Shown: positions 1 through 7,269 of the stretch, one piece after another
How positions within the stretch are numbered: the stretch's first letter is position 1
Layout of the letters: each line of letters begins with the position of its first letter
NCBI RefSeq assembly: GCF_900155965.1
Contig: NZ_FTMG01000018.1
Location: 1 to 64,000, forward strand
Reading direction: 5' to 3'
DNA: 64,000 bases
Source: Mucilaginibacter lappiensis
GTDB taxonomy: Bacteria; Bacteroidota; Bacteroidia; Sphingobacteriales; Sphingobacteriaceae
Position numbers and translations under genes: made by a program
Notes under the pieces: model-generated
What the model was told of the DNA's origin: nothing
Seen by the model: only the letters and a program-made list of their open reading frames with translations
The model's database searches: none

Positions 1-330
1 CAAAACAGTTCAGGCAAGAAGAACAAAAGTAAAAGTAAGGGTAAACCTGCCGTCGGTCAGATCTTCAAACAAATGGCCCAGGGCTTGCTGAACAGCAAAT
101 ACATTGGCTGGGGTGCGTTTGCCAGGCGGCTAAGGGGACGTAAAGGGCCGGCAGTCGCCATAAAGGCTACTGCAAGAAAACTTGCCGCTCAATATTGGCG
201 CCTGATCGTCAAGGGAAACGAGTTCGTTGAAAGAGGTATGGAGGCCTATCAAACGATCCTTATCCAGCAGAAAAAGAAGCGCTTAGAAAAGTTAGCCCTC
301 GAATTAGATATGAAACTTGTACCTGCTTAA
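1..330 (+). CDS. IS110-family transposase, C-terminal end (cut by window edge)
   Basis: The reading frame is open from base 1 to the stop at 328-330, so only the last 109 residues are visible. The stretch RRLRGRKGPAVAIKATARKL followed by a basic, Lys-rich tail resembles the end of IS116/IS110/IS902-type transposases, which cut and join DNA through a DEDD catalytic domain that would lie to the left of the window. IS110 elements usually lack terminal inverted repeats, and none is visible after the stop. The first ATG (73) is internal and should not be taken as the start. Assignment rests on recall of the family C-terminus, not on a search; whether the element is complete cannot be judged here. 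Confidence 0.62.
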   Translation, partial: QNSSGKKNKSKSKGKPAVGQIFKQMAQGLLNSKYIGWGAFARRLRGRKGPAVAIKATARKLAAQYWRLIVKGNEFVERGMEAYQTILIQQKKKRLEKLALELDMKLVPA

Positions 331-337
331 TTAAGTA

Positions 338-409
338 TGTCATGGGTAGCCTGTCGAAGGGCGCGCGCAGAGGCCCTGCCCACCATGCTTCGACAAGCTC
401 AGCATGACA
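338..409. repeat. Dispersed palindromic repeat, copy 1
   Basis: An imperfect palindrome lies between two convergent genes. Its arms read TGTCATG..CCTGTCGAAGG and CTTCGACAAGCTCAGCATGACA around a GC-rich centre (GCGCGCAGAGGCCCTGCCCACCA region). A close relative in the opposite orientation lies at 58886-58958. The element could fold into a long hairpin and act as a bidirectional terminator for the transposase and the HAD gene. It looks like a REP-type element. Confidence 0.8.
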
Positions 410-421
410 GCCTTTTATATT

Positions 422-1075
422 TTATCCCAGCAAACTCTTAAAATACCCATCCGTGAAATCTGCCGCGAAATGCAGTACGTTGGACAGTTTTTCAAATTCA
501 TGTGGTTCATGAGTAGTGGTGATCACAACGGCATTCATCCCGGCATTGGCGGCTGCTTCGGCGCCTTTGGGTACATCTTCAAATACGGTACAGTCTGTAG
601 GATTTGTGTTAAGCAGGGCCGCGGCCTTTAAAAATGTTTCGGGATGGGGTTTGCTTAACAATACATCATCGGCGCTTACAATGGCCTTAAAATAGTGCCT
701 GATGTTCAGATTATCCAACACAAAATCAATATTAAAAGGGATAGCTGCCGAACCGATGGCCATGGGGATGCCTTGCTGATAAGCTGCTTCTAAAAACTCT
801 GGTAAACCGGGCAAGAGAGCCAGGTACGGTAAAAACTCCTTTTGATATTTTTCCTCTTTTTCGTACGATAATTTGTTCATCTCCTCTAAAGTGAACCTGT
901 CGGGGCCAAACATCCGTACCAGCACTTCGGGGTTTTTGCCATACATCTGCTGTTTTACTTCGTCCCAGGTAAAGCTGCCACCCAGCTGGTCATTCAGTAA
1001 GGTTTGCCAGGCTTTGGTATGGTAAGGCATATCATTAATCATGGTTCCGTTAAGGTCGAAAATAAAGGCTTTCAT
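422..1075 (-). CDS. HAD-superfamily hydrolase, beta-phosphoglucomutase/phosphatase-like
   Basis: A 217-residue haloacid-dehalogenase-fold protein. Motif I is FDLNGT (Asp7 the predicted nucleophile), motif III lies in LSKPHPETF, and the acidic motif IV is FEDVPKGAEAA; a helical cap sits between motifs I and II, as in the beta-phosphoglucomutase subgroup. Substrate is probably a small sugar phosphate, but this is not shown by the sequence. Odd point: the second Asp of the usual DxDGT is Asn (Asn9), which removes the common general acid/base. A TTG at 1096 would add seven residues, but a -7 promoter box (1094-1101) overlaps it, so ATG 1075 is the better start. The gene converges on the transposase end, with a palindromic repeat between. 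Confidence 0.85.
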   Translation of the reverse strand: MKAFIFDLNGTMINDMPYHTKAWQTLLNDQLGGSFTWDEVKQQMYGKNPEVLVRMFGPDRFTLEEMNKLSYEKEEKYQKEFLPYLALLPGLPEFLEAAYQQGIPMAIGSAAIPFNIDFVLDNLNIRHYFKAIVSADDVLLSKPHPETFLKAAALLNTNPTDCTVFEDVPKGAEAAANAGMNAVVITTTHEPHEFEKLSNVLHFAADFTDGYFKSLLG

Positions 1076-1093
1076 GTACGCGATTTTTTTTGG

Positions 1094-1101
1094 CAAACAT
1101 A
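1094..1101 (-). promoter_or_regulatory. -7 promoter box for the HAD gene
   Basis: Read on the minus strand the box is TATGTTTG, a perfect match to the Bacteroidota TAnnTTTG element. It would start transcription near 1088, leaving a leader of about 12 bases before ATG 1075. No clear -33 TTG is seen. Confidence 0.5.
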
Positions 1102-1225
1102 CCCATTTTGAAAATTAACCCGGATGCAGTATCGCTCATGATCCGGTGATTTTTTTTAAATGACATTATGGTCTGTAAATAAGGTGTTTAACTAATTGTG
1201 GCGATGGTGGATTTACGCCACAGAC

Positions 1226-1255
1226 TTGGGTTTATAAAATATTGTTGTACCTTGC
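1226..1255 (+). promoter_or_regulatory. Promoter of the cold-shock gene
   Basis: A TTG at 1226-1228 and TACCTTGC at 1248-1255, separated by 19 bases, fit the Bacteroidota -33/-7 pattern with one mismatch in the -7 box. Transcription would begin near 1261, about 15 bases before the ATG. Confidence 0.5.
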
Positions 1256-1275
1256 GGCCTTTAATAAATAAAATA

Positions 1276-1470
1276 ATGCAAAAAGAAGGAACAGTAAAAT
1301 TTTTCAATGAAACAAAAGGTTTTGGTTTTATTACACCAGCTGGTGGTGGTCAAGACATCTTTGTTCATTCAACAGGCCTGATCGATGAAATCCGTGAAAA
1401 TGATAAAGTAGAGTTTGAAGTTGAGAACGGAAGAAAAGGTTTAAATGCGGTAAATGTAAAAGTTATTTAA
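1276..1470 (+). CDS. Cold-shock domain protein (CspA family)
   Basis: A 64-residue single cold-shock domain, the normal length for the family. RNP1 appears as KGFGFI and RNP2 as IFVHST; these aromatic-rich strands bind single-stranded RNA or DNA, and the protein probably acts as an RNA chaperone in the cytoplasm. An upstream in-frame GTG at 1198 would add 26 residues with no cold-shock homology and would lie before the predicted promoter, so ATG 1276 is chosen. The gene is monocistronic, bounded by its own promoter and a strong terminator at 1496-1523. Confidence 0.95.
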   Translation: MQKEGTVKFFNETKGFGFITPAGGGQDIFVHSTGLIDEIRENDKVEFEVENGRKGLNAVNVKVI

Positions 1471-1495
1471 TTATAATATAACCATTAAGCATACA

Positions 1496-1523
1496 GGCAT
1501 CCACTTAGTGGATGCCTTTTTTT
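1496..1523 (+). terminator. Rho-independent terminator of the cold-shock gene
   Basis: GGCATCCAC-TTA-GTGGATGCC is a perfect 9-bp stem with a 3-base loop, followed by a run of seven T. From here to 1742 there is no gene, only GC-rich debris of repeat type around 1590-1620. Confidence 0.9.
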
Positions 1524-1742
1524 ATGCACCTCACCCAACCCGCTCCAAAGGAGAGGGCTTTAATAAATGTGTTTACTCCGCCTTTCCACCGTAGGCGAAG
1601 CGACGACAGGGCGGGTAGATTCGTGAACAGTTTTATTTCTAAATCCTTGTTCCTTGCTCCCCTAATCCTTCCATCCCCAGAAAACTGGCATTGTTGTTGT
1701 TTACATCTATACAGATTAAGTCATCTAACTAAAAAATTGAAA

Positions 1743-2141
1743 ATGAAAGATCAAGCAAAAATTATAGCAGCACTTTTAGTAGGCGCGGCAGCTGGTGCCG
1801 CACTGGGTTTATTATTGGCTCCTGAAAAGGGCGGTGACCTGAGAGAAGACATTGCCGATTATGTTAATGACCTGGTTGGTGCCGCTAAAAACAAAGCGCA
1901 ATCAACCGCTCATGATATCAAAGAATATGGCAGCAATGCCGTTGACAAGGCAAAATCAAGGTTTAGCGGTACTGTTAGCGATTTGCGTGATCGTGGCGAA
2001 GATGTAGTTGACGCTGTAAGATCAAAGGTGCATGATGTTGCTGGTAAGGCAAAAGATGCAGGTGAAGATGCTGTAAATGAGGCCAAATCAAAAGTGAAAA
2101 ATACTGCCGACAACTGGAACGATTCTGTACAGGGCGCATAA
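1743..2141 (+). CDS. YtxH-domain protein, membrane-anchored
   Basis: A 132-residue protein. Residues 7-27 form a Gly/Ala-rich hydrophobic segment (IIAALLVGAAAGAALGLLLA) ending in APEKGG, the hallmark of the YtxH family. The rest is a charged Ala/Lys/Asp-rich helical region with repeated 'AK..A.D...A..K.K' patterns, like LEA or stress proteins. YtxH proteins are usually linked to general stress and envelope conditions; the biochemical function is unknown. ATG 1743 is chosen because the frame further upstream (to 1512) runs through the cold-shock terminator and codes for nothing recognisable. It converges on the M1 peptidase gene. Confidence 0.85.
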   Translation: MKDQAKIIAALLVGAAAGAALGLLLAPEKGGDLREDIADYVNDLVGAAKNKAQSTAHDIKEYGSNAVDKAKSRFSGTVSDLRDRGEDVVDAVRSKVHDVAGKAKDAGEDAVNEAKSKVKNTADNWNDSVQGA

Positions 2142-2163
2142 TTTTTAGGACTACTATACAACA

Positions 2164-2193
2164 AAAAAGCCCGGCATTTGCCGGGCTTTTTTG
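2164..2193. terminator. Bidirectional terminator
   Basis: AAAAAGCCCGGCA-TTT-TGCCGGGCTTTTTT-like palindrome between two convergent genes. The A-run on one side and T-run on the other let it end transcription from both the YtxH gene and the M1 peptidase gene. Confidence 0.9.
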
Positions 2194-2213
2194 TTGGCTG
2201 TATGAATATTTTA

Positions 2214-4088
2214 TTATTTAACAGTGAATTTATTGTTGCTTACATCTGCATCCATAAATATGCCGCCATCTAGTTCGGCTGATTGTATGGCTTTTGTAGT
2301 TTTGATATTCACACTAATCTGCTTTTGATTTTTCTCCCAAACGCCTGGCGTTTGGTGTATGCTTTCGGTTGTTCCGTCGGTGTAAGTTAGTTTAATATCA
2401 AACGGAACGGCAAAACCGCCAATGTTTTTGATGGATGCGGTATAGCCACCGTTCGCTTTGCTGATGTTTTGCAGCCCCAGGTCGATATAATAATTAGTGA
2501 AGAACCAGTTGTTAAAGAACCAGTTGAGGTTACGACCCGATACACTGCTCATGGAGTTAAAATAATCCCATGGGATAGGGTGTTTGCCATGCCAGCGATC
2601 CATATAGCCATGCAAGGCCTTTTTGAACAGGGCATCGCCCAGCATATCTTTTAACGCGAAATAGCTTAAGGATGGTTTACCATAAGAGTTATTGCCATAA
2701 CCAGCTTTTAACTCGCTCGATGGAGTAATAATAGGCAGATCTTCGGCCGTAGAGGCGTCATTGATCCATCTTTCAACCCTGAAGTTTTTATACAAGGCAT
2801 CGGCTTTTTCCTGGCCTACTTCTGATGCACCTATCAGGCGTTCAAAGGTTGTAGCCCAGCCTTCGTCCATAAAGGCATAACGGCTCTCGTTTATACCCAT
2901 ATAAAAAGGGAAGTAGGTATGCGCTATTTCATGATCCTGTACAAATTGCGAAAACCGTACGTCTTCGGTATGGCTGTCGTTTACCATCATAGGATATTCC
3001 ATATCGGCAAAGCCCTGAAAAGAGGTCATTTTTGGGAACGGATAAGGCACACCCGGCCAGTTGTGTGATAGCCAGCTTAAGGAGTTACGGCCGTTTTGCA
3101 CCGCATGGTGAAAATCAATAGCATTATCCAGAAAAGCTGCCTGCATGCTGGCTCTGCGATGTGTAGCATCATCAACAATGGTGCTGGCTGCATCCCAAAC
3201 ATAATGATCGCTAATGCCTACAGCCATATCGCTGATGTCATTAGCTTTCCATAACCAGGTATTCACATCGTTTTGTGCGGTGATGTTTTTAGTGGCCAGG
3301 TCGGCAGCGGTAGCCACGTGGATGGTGGAGTCGCTGGTCATAGATGCCTGTAAACGTTTGGCATATTCTGGCTGTAGTACCTGGTTAGGGTTTTGCAGTG
3401 TTCCGGTGGCCCAAACAATGTAATTTTTAGGCGCTTTTATCTGCAGGGTATAATCGTTAAAGTCGTTATAAAATTCCTGACCGTCTGTGAAAGGGAGCCT
3501 GTCCCAGCCATTATAATCGTCATATACCGATACGCGGGGGTAAAAATAAGCCAGGTAATAGGTAGTCGAGTCGATCATTCCTTCGCGGCCACTCTCTTTG
3601 GAGATCTGGAAATGCCAGGCTATATCCAGCTTAACCGAATCATGGGGCATCAGCGGTTTTAACAGGCCCACCATCTGGTTGGTAGAGGCTGTGGCATTGT
3701 TTACCTTTTTAACTTTACCATTGATCAGGAAAGTATCAATCTGTATGCCCGGAGTTAAATAATCTGCCTGTGCGCCGCCAAAACGGGCAGCTCCTGGTCT
3801 GTGTACATTTAATATGAGCTTCATATTAAGCGATCTCAAGGTATCCGGACTATTGTTAATATAAGTGATCTGCTCGGTGCCCTTAATGTCCCTGCTGGGT
3901 GGCAGGGCGGTAATGGTGATGTTATACCGGCCATAGTTTTGCCAGTAGTTTTTTCCGGGTTTGCCATCGGCAGAGCGGGTTCCATTTTTGAAGGCATGTT
4001 GTATATCCCGCGGCATATACAAATCCTGCGCCTGTACCTGTGCCAGCATCAGACAGGCAAAGGCTGATAGAATAATAGATTTGATCAT
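2214..4088 (-). CDS. Secreted M1-family metallopeptidase
   Basis: A 624-residue gluzincin peptidase. Residues 1-20 form a signal peptide ending AQVQA-QD, so the enzyme should act in the periplasm or outside. The zinc site is HEIAH (386-390) with Glu409 in FMDEGW, giving exactly HExxH-x18-E. The exopeptidase motif, GxMEN in typical aminopeptidases, reads GFADMEYP (359-366): Met and Glu are kept but Asn is Tyr. The N-terminal beta domain (about 50-240) and a C-terminal beta domain (about 540-620) fit M1 enzymes that lack the large ERAP-type C-terminal domain. It probably removes N-terminal amino acids from peptides; exact specificity is open. It stands alone, with a terminator shared with the YtxH gene. 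Confidence 0.9.
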   Translation of the reverse strand: MIKSIILSAFACLMLAQVQAQDLYMPRDIQHAFKNGTRSADGKPGKNYWQNYGRYNITITALPPSRDIKGTEQITYINNSPDTLRSLNMKLILNVHRPGAARFGGAQADYLTPGIQIDTFLINGKVKKVNNATASTNQMVGLLKPLMPHDSVKLDIAWHFQISKESGREGMIDSTTYYLAYFYPRVSVYDDYNGWDRLPFTDGQEFYNDFNDYTLQIKAPKNYIVWATGTLQNPNQVLQPEYAKRLQASMTSDSTIHVATAADLATKNITAQNDVNTWLWKANDISDMAVGISDHYVWDAASTIVDDATHRRASMQAAFLDNAIDFHHAVQNGRNSLSWLSHNWPGVPYPFPKMTSFQGFADMEYPMMVNDSHTEDVRFSQFVQDHEIAHTYFPFYMGINESRYAFMDEGWATTFERLIGASEVGQEKADALYKNFRVERWINDASTAEDLPIITPSSELKAGYGNNSYGKPSLSYFALKDMLGDALFKKALHGYMDRWHGKHPIPWDYFNSMSSVSGRNLNWFFNNWFFTNYYIDLGLQNISKANGGYTASIKNIGGFAVPFDIKLTYTDGTTESIHQTPGVWEKNQKQISVNIKTTKAIQSAELDGGIFMDADVSNNKFTVK

Positions 4089-4253
4089 GTTTTTAGTTAA
4101 TTCAAATGCAAATTAATGTAAATCAATTGATAATTAATAAGCGATTATCACGAAATTAAAGCGAAGGAAGAGTAGCCCGGAGTAATTGGGGCGAGTCAGT
4201 ATTTATGATTTCGTAACAAATTTGTAACAAAGGTGAATTTCACACGAAATCGG

Positions 4254-4284
4254 TTGCGTGGTTGGGATATATTTTTTTACTTTG
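4254..4284 (+). promoter_or_regulatory. Promoter of a candidate small RNA
   Basis: TTG at 4254-4256, 20 bases of spacer, then TTACTTTG (4277-4284), one mismatch from TAnnTTTG. No coding start follows; a hairpin and terminator do. Confidence 0.45.
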
Positions 4285-4288
4285 CTTA

Positions 4289-4357
4289 AGTTATTTTAAT
4301 AGGGGTATTAAATAACTAATATTTAAGCCATCCGCTTTAGTGCGGATGGCTTTTTTT
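4289..4357 (+). ncRNA. Candidate small RNA, about 70 nt, unknown function
   Basis: The 384-base gap 4089-4472 contains no ORF but holds an apparent self-contained transcription unit: promoter (4254-4284), an AU-rich hairpin at 4289-4317 (AGTTATT.TAATA / TATTAAATAACT, loop GGGG) and a perfect terminator (4327-4357). The exposed GGGG loop could pair with C-rich mRNA sites. I do not recognise the family. It could instead be a decayed leader of a lost gene. The remainder of the gap has only a weak hairpin near 4365-4390 (AACTCA/TGAGTT). Confidence 0.45.
4327..4357 (+). terminator. Rho-independent terminator of the candidate small RNA
   Basis: GCCATCCGC (4327-4335), loop TTTAGT, GCGGATGGC (4342-4350), then seven T. 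Perfect 9-bp stem. No gene on the + strand ends upstream of it; the nearest + strand stop is that of the YtxH gene, beyond another terminator. Confidence 0.88.
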
Positions 4358-4472
4358 ATATGACCCAACTCATATGGGTTGTTGAGTTAGGTAATTAGAA
4401 AAATCTGCATTAATTTTTTATTTAAAGCCATTTACCAGCTTTTGGCTTTCATCTTTAAGCATTCCGCGTCTA

Positions 4473-4979
4473 TTAGTTTTCTGTAAGGTACTCTTTCGAT
4501 ATCAGCATAAAAAGCTGGTCGTTATCAATAGATTCATCAAAACACTCGGTAAGCAATTGTTGGGCACCATCATATTTTAATAGCTTGGCTACCATAATGA
4601 GCATACGACAGGAGGTAATGTTGATATGTTCCAGCAGTTGCAGGTACATGATGAGGTCCATATCACCCAGCATAGACATGGCATGCTTTTCATCCAGACA
4701 AAATTCATCTCTGACGATTGATTTGATGGGGTTGCAATTTTTATCAGACGGGGTTTCATCAATGAGTTTATATATCTCATCCATCCTGGTTATTTGTTTC
4801 TTTACATCATCCCAAAATTCCTGTATAGCCTGTTGCAGGGCGGTAAATGATGCCTGTTTTATCAAGTGAGCCAAATTATTGTCGAGATAGCGCTTCCCAA
4901 AATATATACGGTTAAGATTATGTATAAATACTTCTTTTAACAAGCTGGTGTCTAAAGCTTCGGCTTTCAAATTATCCAT
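4473..4979 (-). CDS. DUF892 (YciE/YciF-like) ferritin-like protein
   Basis: A 168-residue, almost entirely helical protein. The pattern LLKEVFIHNLNRIYFGKRYL near the N-terminus, then helices with Gln/Thr/Arg at regular spacing (VKKQITRMDEIYKLI) and a late helix pair with EH, matches the DUF892 family of ferritin-like four-helix proteins. In other bacteria these are stress-induced; metal binding is known for YciF-type proteins, but the full ligand set cannot be confirmed here. Gene is monocistronic, transcribed away from the Smr-domain gene. Confidence 0.72.
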   Translation of the reverse strand: MDNLKAEALDTSLLKEVFIHNLNRIYFGKRYLDNNLAHLIKQASFTALQQAIQEFWDDVKKQITRMDEIYKLIDETPSDKNCNPIKSIVRDEFCLDEKHAMSMLGDMDLIMYLQLLEHINITSCRMLIMVAKLLKYDGAQQLLTECFDESIDNDQLFMLISKEYLTEN

Positions 4980-5092
4980 GATATGAATTTTTAAATGGTG
5001 CAGTAATTCAACTATAAAAAAGCCAAATTGTTTAGGTTAATGCCATATTACCCCACATGGTTTTATTTATATACCCGTTTGCAGATATAAAC

Positions 5093-5100
5093 TAACTTTG
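5093..5100 (+). promoter_or_regulatory. -7 promoter box for the Smr-domain gene
   Basis: TAACTTTG, a perfect TAnnTTTG match, followed by C, 19 bases before the ATG at 5120. No well-spaced -33 element seen. Confidence 0.55.
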
Positions 5101-5119
5101 CAGCCTGACACAGACTACT

Positions 5120-6067
5120 ATGAAATATAAATTGGGCGACTTTGTGCGCTTTGTTGACGAAAAGATGGAGGGTTTTGTAACCCGTATAATTGACGACCAG
5201 ATGATAGGCGTTACCGGCGAGGATGAGTTTGAAATACCCGTGCTGGCCAGCAAAGTAACCTCTGTACATGGCTATGAACCTGCCGGTGCAAAAAAAGCTG
5301 CTGTTGATAACGAAGCACCGGTACTTGCCGGTGAATTTGAAAAAAAGGGAATTTACCTGGGTGTGGTTGCCGATACTAAAGCCAACTCGGTAGTACATTT
5401 TCATTTGGTGAATACCACCTCGTTTACGCTGCTGGCGGCGCTCACTACCGAAAAGCAACAGGTGTTTAAAGGTGAGTTTGCCGAAGCGGTATCGCCGGGA
5501 TCGGTTGTGAAGATCTACTCGGCTCAACTGGCCGATCTGCAATTGTGGCCTACGTTTATTTTTAATGTGGTTTACAGCACCAAACAAAACATAGAACCAC
5601 CTGCACCACTGGTAGTACGCGAAAAGTTTAAGGCCAAGGATTTTTCGACTAGCAAAAAGCAGATCCCTTTACTGAAAGATACCGGCTGGCTCATTCGCCT
5701 GGATGAACCTGAAGTGGTGATAGATGCGCAAAAACTAAAGGAAAGCTTTTTTAAATCGCCGGAAGAAAAGGTAGTATTGGACAAACCATCCAATGAGATC
5801 GATCTGCATATCGAAAAACTACGTGATGATTACCAGTTTTTACAAAATAGCGAGATGCTGAACATACAACTGGCACATTTTCATAAAACACTTGATGCGG
5901 CCATTGTACACCAATTACCCGATATGGTATTTATTCACGGTGCCGGAAACGGTGTATTACGCAACGAACTGCATAAGGCCCTGGGCAAACATCCTAAAGT
6001 ACAAACCTTTATGGATGCCCGTAAAGAAAAGTTTGGCTATGGTGCTACTAAGGTGATATTTAAGTAA
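5120..6067 (+). CDS. DUF2027/Smr-domain protein
   Basis: A 315-residue protein with two parts. The N-terminal half (about 1-190) begins MKYKLGDFVRFVDEKMEGFV and is the beta-rich DUF2027 region found in Bacteroidota. The C-terminal 90 residues are an Smr domain, with the DLH motif in NEIDLHIEKL and the glycine loop FIHGAGNGVLR, as in the C-terminus of MutS2. Smr domains bind branched DNA or act as endonucleases, including on mRNA at stalled ribosomes; which of these applies is unknown. The catalytic DLH and HGxGxG motifs are both intact. A TAACTTTGC promoter lies just upstream; downstream is a long repeat-rich gap. Confidence 0.88.
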   Translation: MKYKLGDFVRFVDEKMEGFVTRIIDDQMIGVTGEDEFEIPVLASKVTSVHGYEPAGAKKAAVDNEAPVLAGEFEKKGIYLGVVADTKANSVVHFHLVNTTSFTLLAALTTEKQQVFKGEFAEAVSPGSVVKIYSAQLADLQLWPTFIFNVVYSTKQNIEPPAPLVVREKFKAKDFSTSKKQIPLLKDTGWLIRLDEPEVVIDAQKLKESFFKSPEEKVVLDKPSNEIDLHIEKLRDDYQFLQNSEMLNIQLAHFHKTLDAAIVHQLPDMVFIHGAGNGVLRNELHKALGKHPKVQTFMDARKEKFGYGATKVIFK

Positions 6068-6186
6068 GTCTGAAGCCCGGAGTCGATAGTCTTGAGTTCT
6101 GAGTTTGAAGTCATCAAAATAAAACTTTGCAGTCGCTCGGCTCCAGTCCACGAGTGTTGGGAAGATAAAAAAACGTAATACCGGGG

Positions 6187-6325
6187 TTAGGCTAAAGCAG
6201 TAACTGTTTCTTTGTAGCCCGTTGGTTAAAACCAACGGCAATGAAAGATAAATCAACTGTTTTTTATTCATTGCCGTCTCATTTATGGAGCGGATAATAG
6301 CAGTATTTTCTGGCTTTAGCCTAAA
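6187..6325. repeat. Nested inverted-repeat element
   Basis: The ends TTAGGCTAAAGC (6187-6198) and GCTTTAGCCTAA (6314-6325) are perfect inverted copies. Inside lie a second perfect hairpin, CCGTTGGT-TAAA-ACCAACGG (6219-6238), and a third pair, GCAATGAA .. TTCATTGC. It looks like a small non-coding mobile palindromic element. No ORF or transposase. Confidence 0.7.
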
Positions 6326-6340
6326 AACAATCTTCCCTCT

Positions 6341-6470
6341 GCCGTCGCTCGGCTCCAGCTGAGTGACGGCTATTACCCGGCCTCCGGCCGCAGTAAAAAC
6401 AAGGTTATATTTAACTCGCAGGCCGGAGGCCTGAAAATAATTGTCATTCGGCCGGAGCTGAGCGACTGCG
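6341..6470. repeat. Cluster of GC-rich palindromes
   Basis: Contains GGCCTCCGGCC (6379-6389) and its inverted copy (6421-6431), and repeated units of the type CGTCGCTCGGCTCCAGC: at 6342, inverted at about 6449-6470, and a further copy at 6131. The 692-base gap 6068-6759 therefore holds repeats only; from 6480 to 6750 I see nothing else beyond a short CTGAGGCTTCGACGGAGCACC stretch related in style to the 338 repeat. Confidence 0.65.
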
Positions 6471-6750
6471 TACGGTGTTAATTATGTCAAAAATGGGCTG
6501 TCAGCCTGAGGCTTCGACGGAGCACCTTGAAAAATAAAAGCAAATAAGGTTTCATTGCTGTACAGATTTATAGGTTAATGGAAGGCGTTTATTGATGCTG
6601 AAATTTGCGCATTTATACCACCATAAAATGTTATCTACCAGTAAGTAGCACGGTTTTTGGGATATGTTTTTTGGGCTATAATAATATATTATTTATTAAC
6701 GTTAGCATGATACAATAACTCATAAACCAATTTATCTTTTAACCAATTAT

Positions 6751-6758
6751 TTACTTTG
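6751..6758 (+). promoter_or_regulatory. -7-like box touching the peptide start codon
   Basis: TTACTTTG, one mismatch from TAnnTTTG, ends two bases before ATG 6760. If used, transcription would begin near 6763-6765, after that ATG, making the second ATG (6769) the start of a nearly leaderless message. No clear -33 element, so the box may be chance. Confidence 0.3.
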
Positions 6759-6759
6759 T

Positions 6760-6969
6760 ATGAAAAAAATGCAACTAAAAGCCTCAAATATTGGAGGTGC
6801 TTTATCAAGAGAACAAATGAAAAAAATCGCAGGCGGAGGGTTTCATCCATGTGCGAGTCAATGTAGCAGCGATGCTGATTGCGCGTCTGGCCGGTGTGTG
6901 ATAGCACCTGATCCAAATTGTCACAACAGGGACGGTTCTATTCAATATGTGGGAACTTGCGGGGCTTAG
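6760..6969 (+). CDS. Small Cys-rich peptide with double-glycine leader (RiPP/bacteriocin-like precursor)
   Basis: A 69-residue peptide. Residues 1-27 look like the GG-type leader of Bacteroidota natural-product precursors: a basic start, then LSREQMKKIAGGG, where cleavage after GG by a C39-type peptidase/ABC exporter is expected. The 42-residue core has six cysteines (31, 35, 41, 46, 54, 67), spaced C-x3-C-x5-C-x4-C-x7-C-x12-C, enough for three disulfides or thioether-type changes. No peptidase-ABC transporter, maturase or immunity gene is nearby, so it is an orphan that would depend on a machinery elsewhere. ATG 6769 (MQLKAS) is an alternative start that leaves the leader motif intact. The leader is well supported; the function (antimicrobial, signal) is not. 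Confidence 0.7.
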   Translation: MKKMQLKASNIGGALSREQMKKIAGGGFHPCASQCSSDADCASGRCVIAPDPNCHNRDGSIQYVGTCGA

Positions 6970-7010
6970 CTTTTATCCCGCTAAAAAAGTCAGTATATTT
7001 GTATACATAG

Positions 7011-7047
7011 CGGCCCGGTTTTCCTGAGTAAAAGGAGAACCGGGCCG
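7011..7047. terminator. Strong hairpin after the peptide gene
   Basis: CGGCCCGGTT .. AACCGGGCCG, a 10-bp GC stem extended by TTCCT/AGGAG. There is no long T-run after it (TTGTATT), so it may be a weak terminator or an mRNA-stabilising hairpin. Confidence 0.55.
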
Positions 7048-7059
7048 TTGTATTAAAAA

Positions 7060-7269
7060 TAAAACAAGGGTCAAAAACTGACTTTTTGCATATAGTTATT
7101 TGATAATCAATAATTTAATTCTTTTTAAAGTTTTCAAAATTGCTCAAAACCATGTTTAAATTTGTTAAAAAGTGTTAAAATCGATGGTTTTGAGTCAATT
7201 TTAGATGGTTTTAAACCCATTTTTGTGCAGAAAAGTGTTAAAATTTAAGGTTTAAAAAGTTTTAAAAAG
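7060..7269. other. AT-rich, low-complexity intergenic stretch
   Basis: No ORF. Words such as GTTTTAAA, AAAGTGTTAAAAT (twice, near 7167 and 7231) and GATGGTTTTAAAC/GATGGTTTTGAG recur. It lies downstream of both flanking genes, which converge here. No function seen. Confidence 0.5.

Noticed and set aside
422..1075. Idea that the HAD protein is the missing heptose-bisphosphate phosphatase GmhB
   Set aside because: It has a beta-phosphoglucomutase-type cap and lacks the zinc-binding Cys/His loop of GmhB; it is also 26 kb away.
1198..1275. GTG-started extension of the cold-shock protein
   Set aside because: It precedes the predicted promoter and adds 26 residues foreign to the family.
1512..1742. 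Upstream extension of the YtxH reading frame
   Set aside because: The frame passes through the T-run of the cold-shock terminator and encodes low-quality sequence; the YtxH family begins at 1743.
5063..5587. 174-codon minus-strand ORF opposite the Smr-domain gene
   Set aside because: It is a shadow of the well-supported + strand gene and resembles no known protein.
7060..7269. Low-complexity GTTTTAAA stretch as a replication origin or phage att site
   Set aside because: No DnaA boxes, no dnaA/dnaN or integrase nearby; the repetition is irregular.
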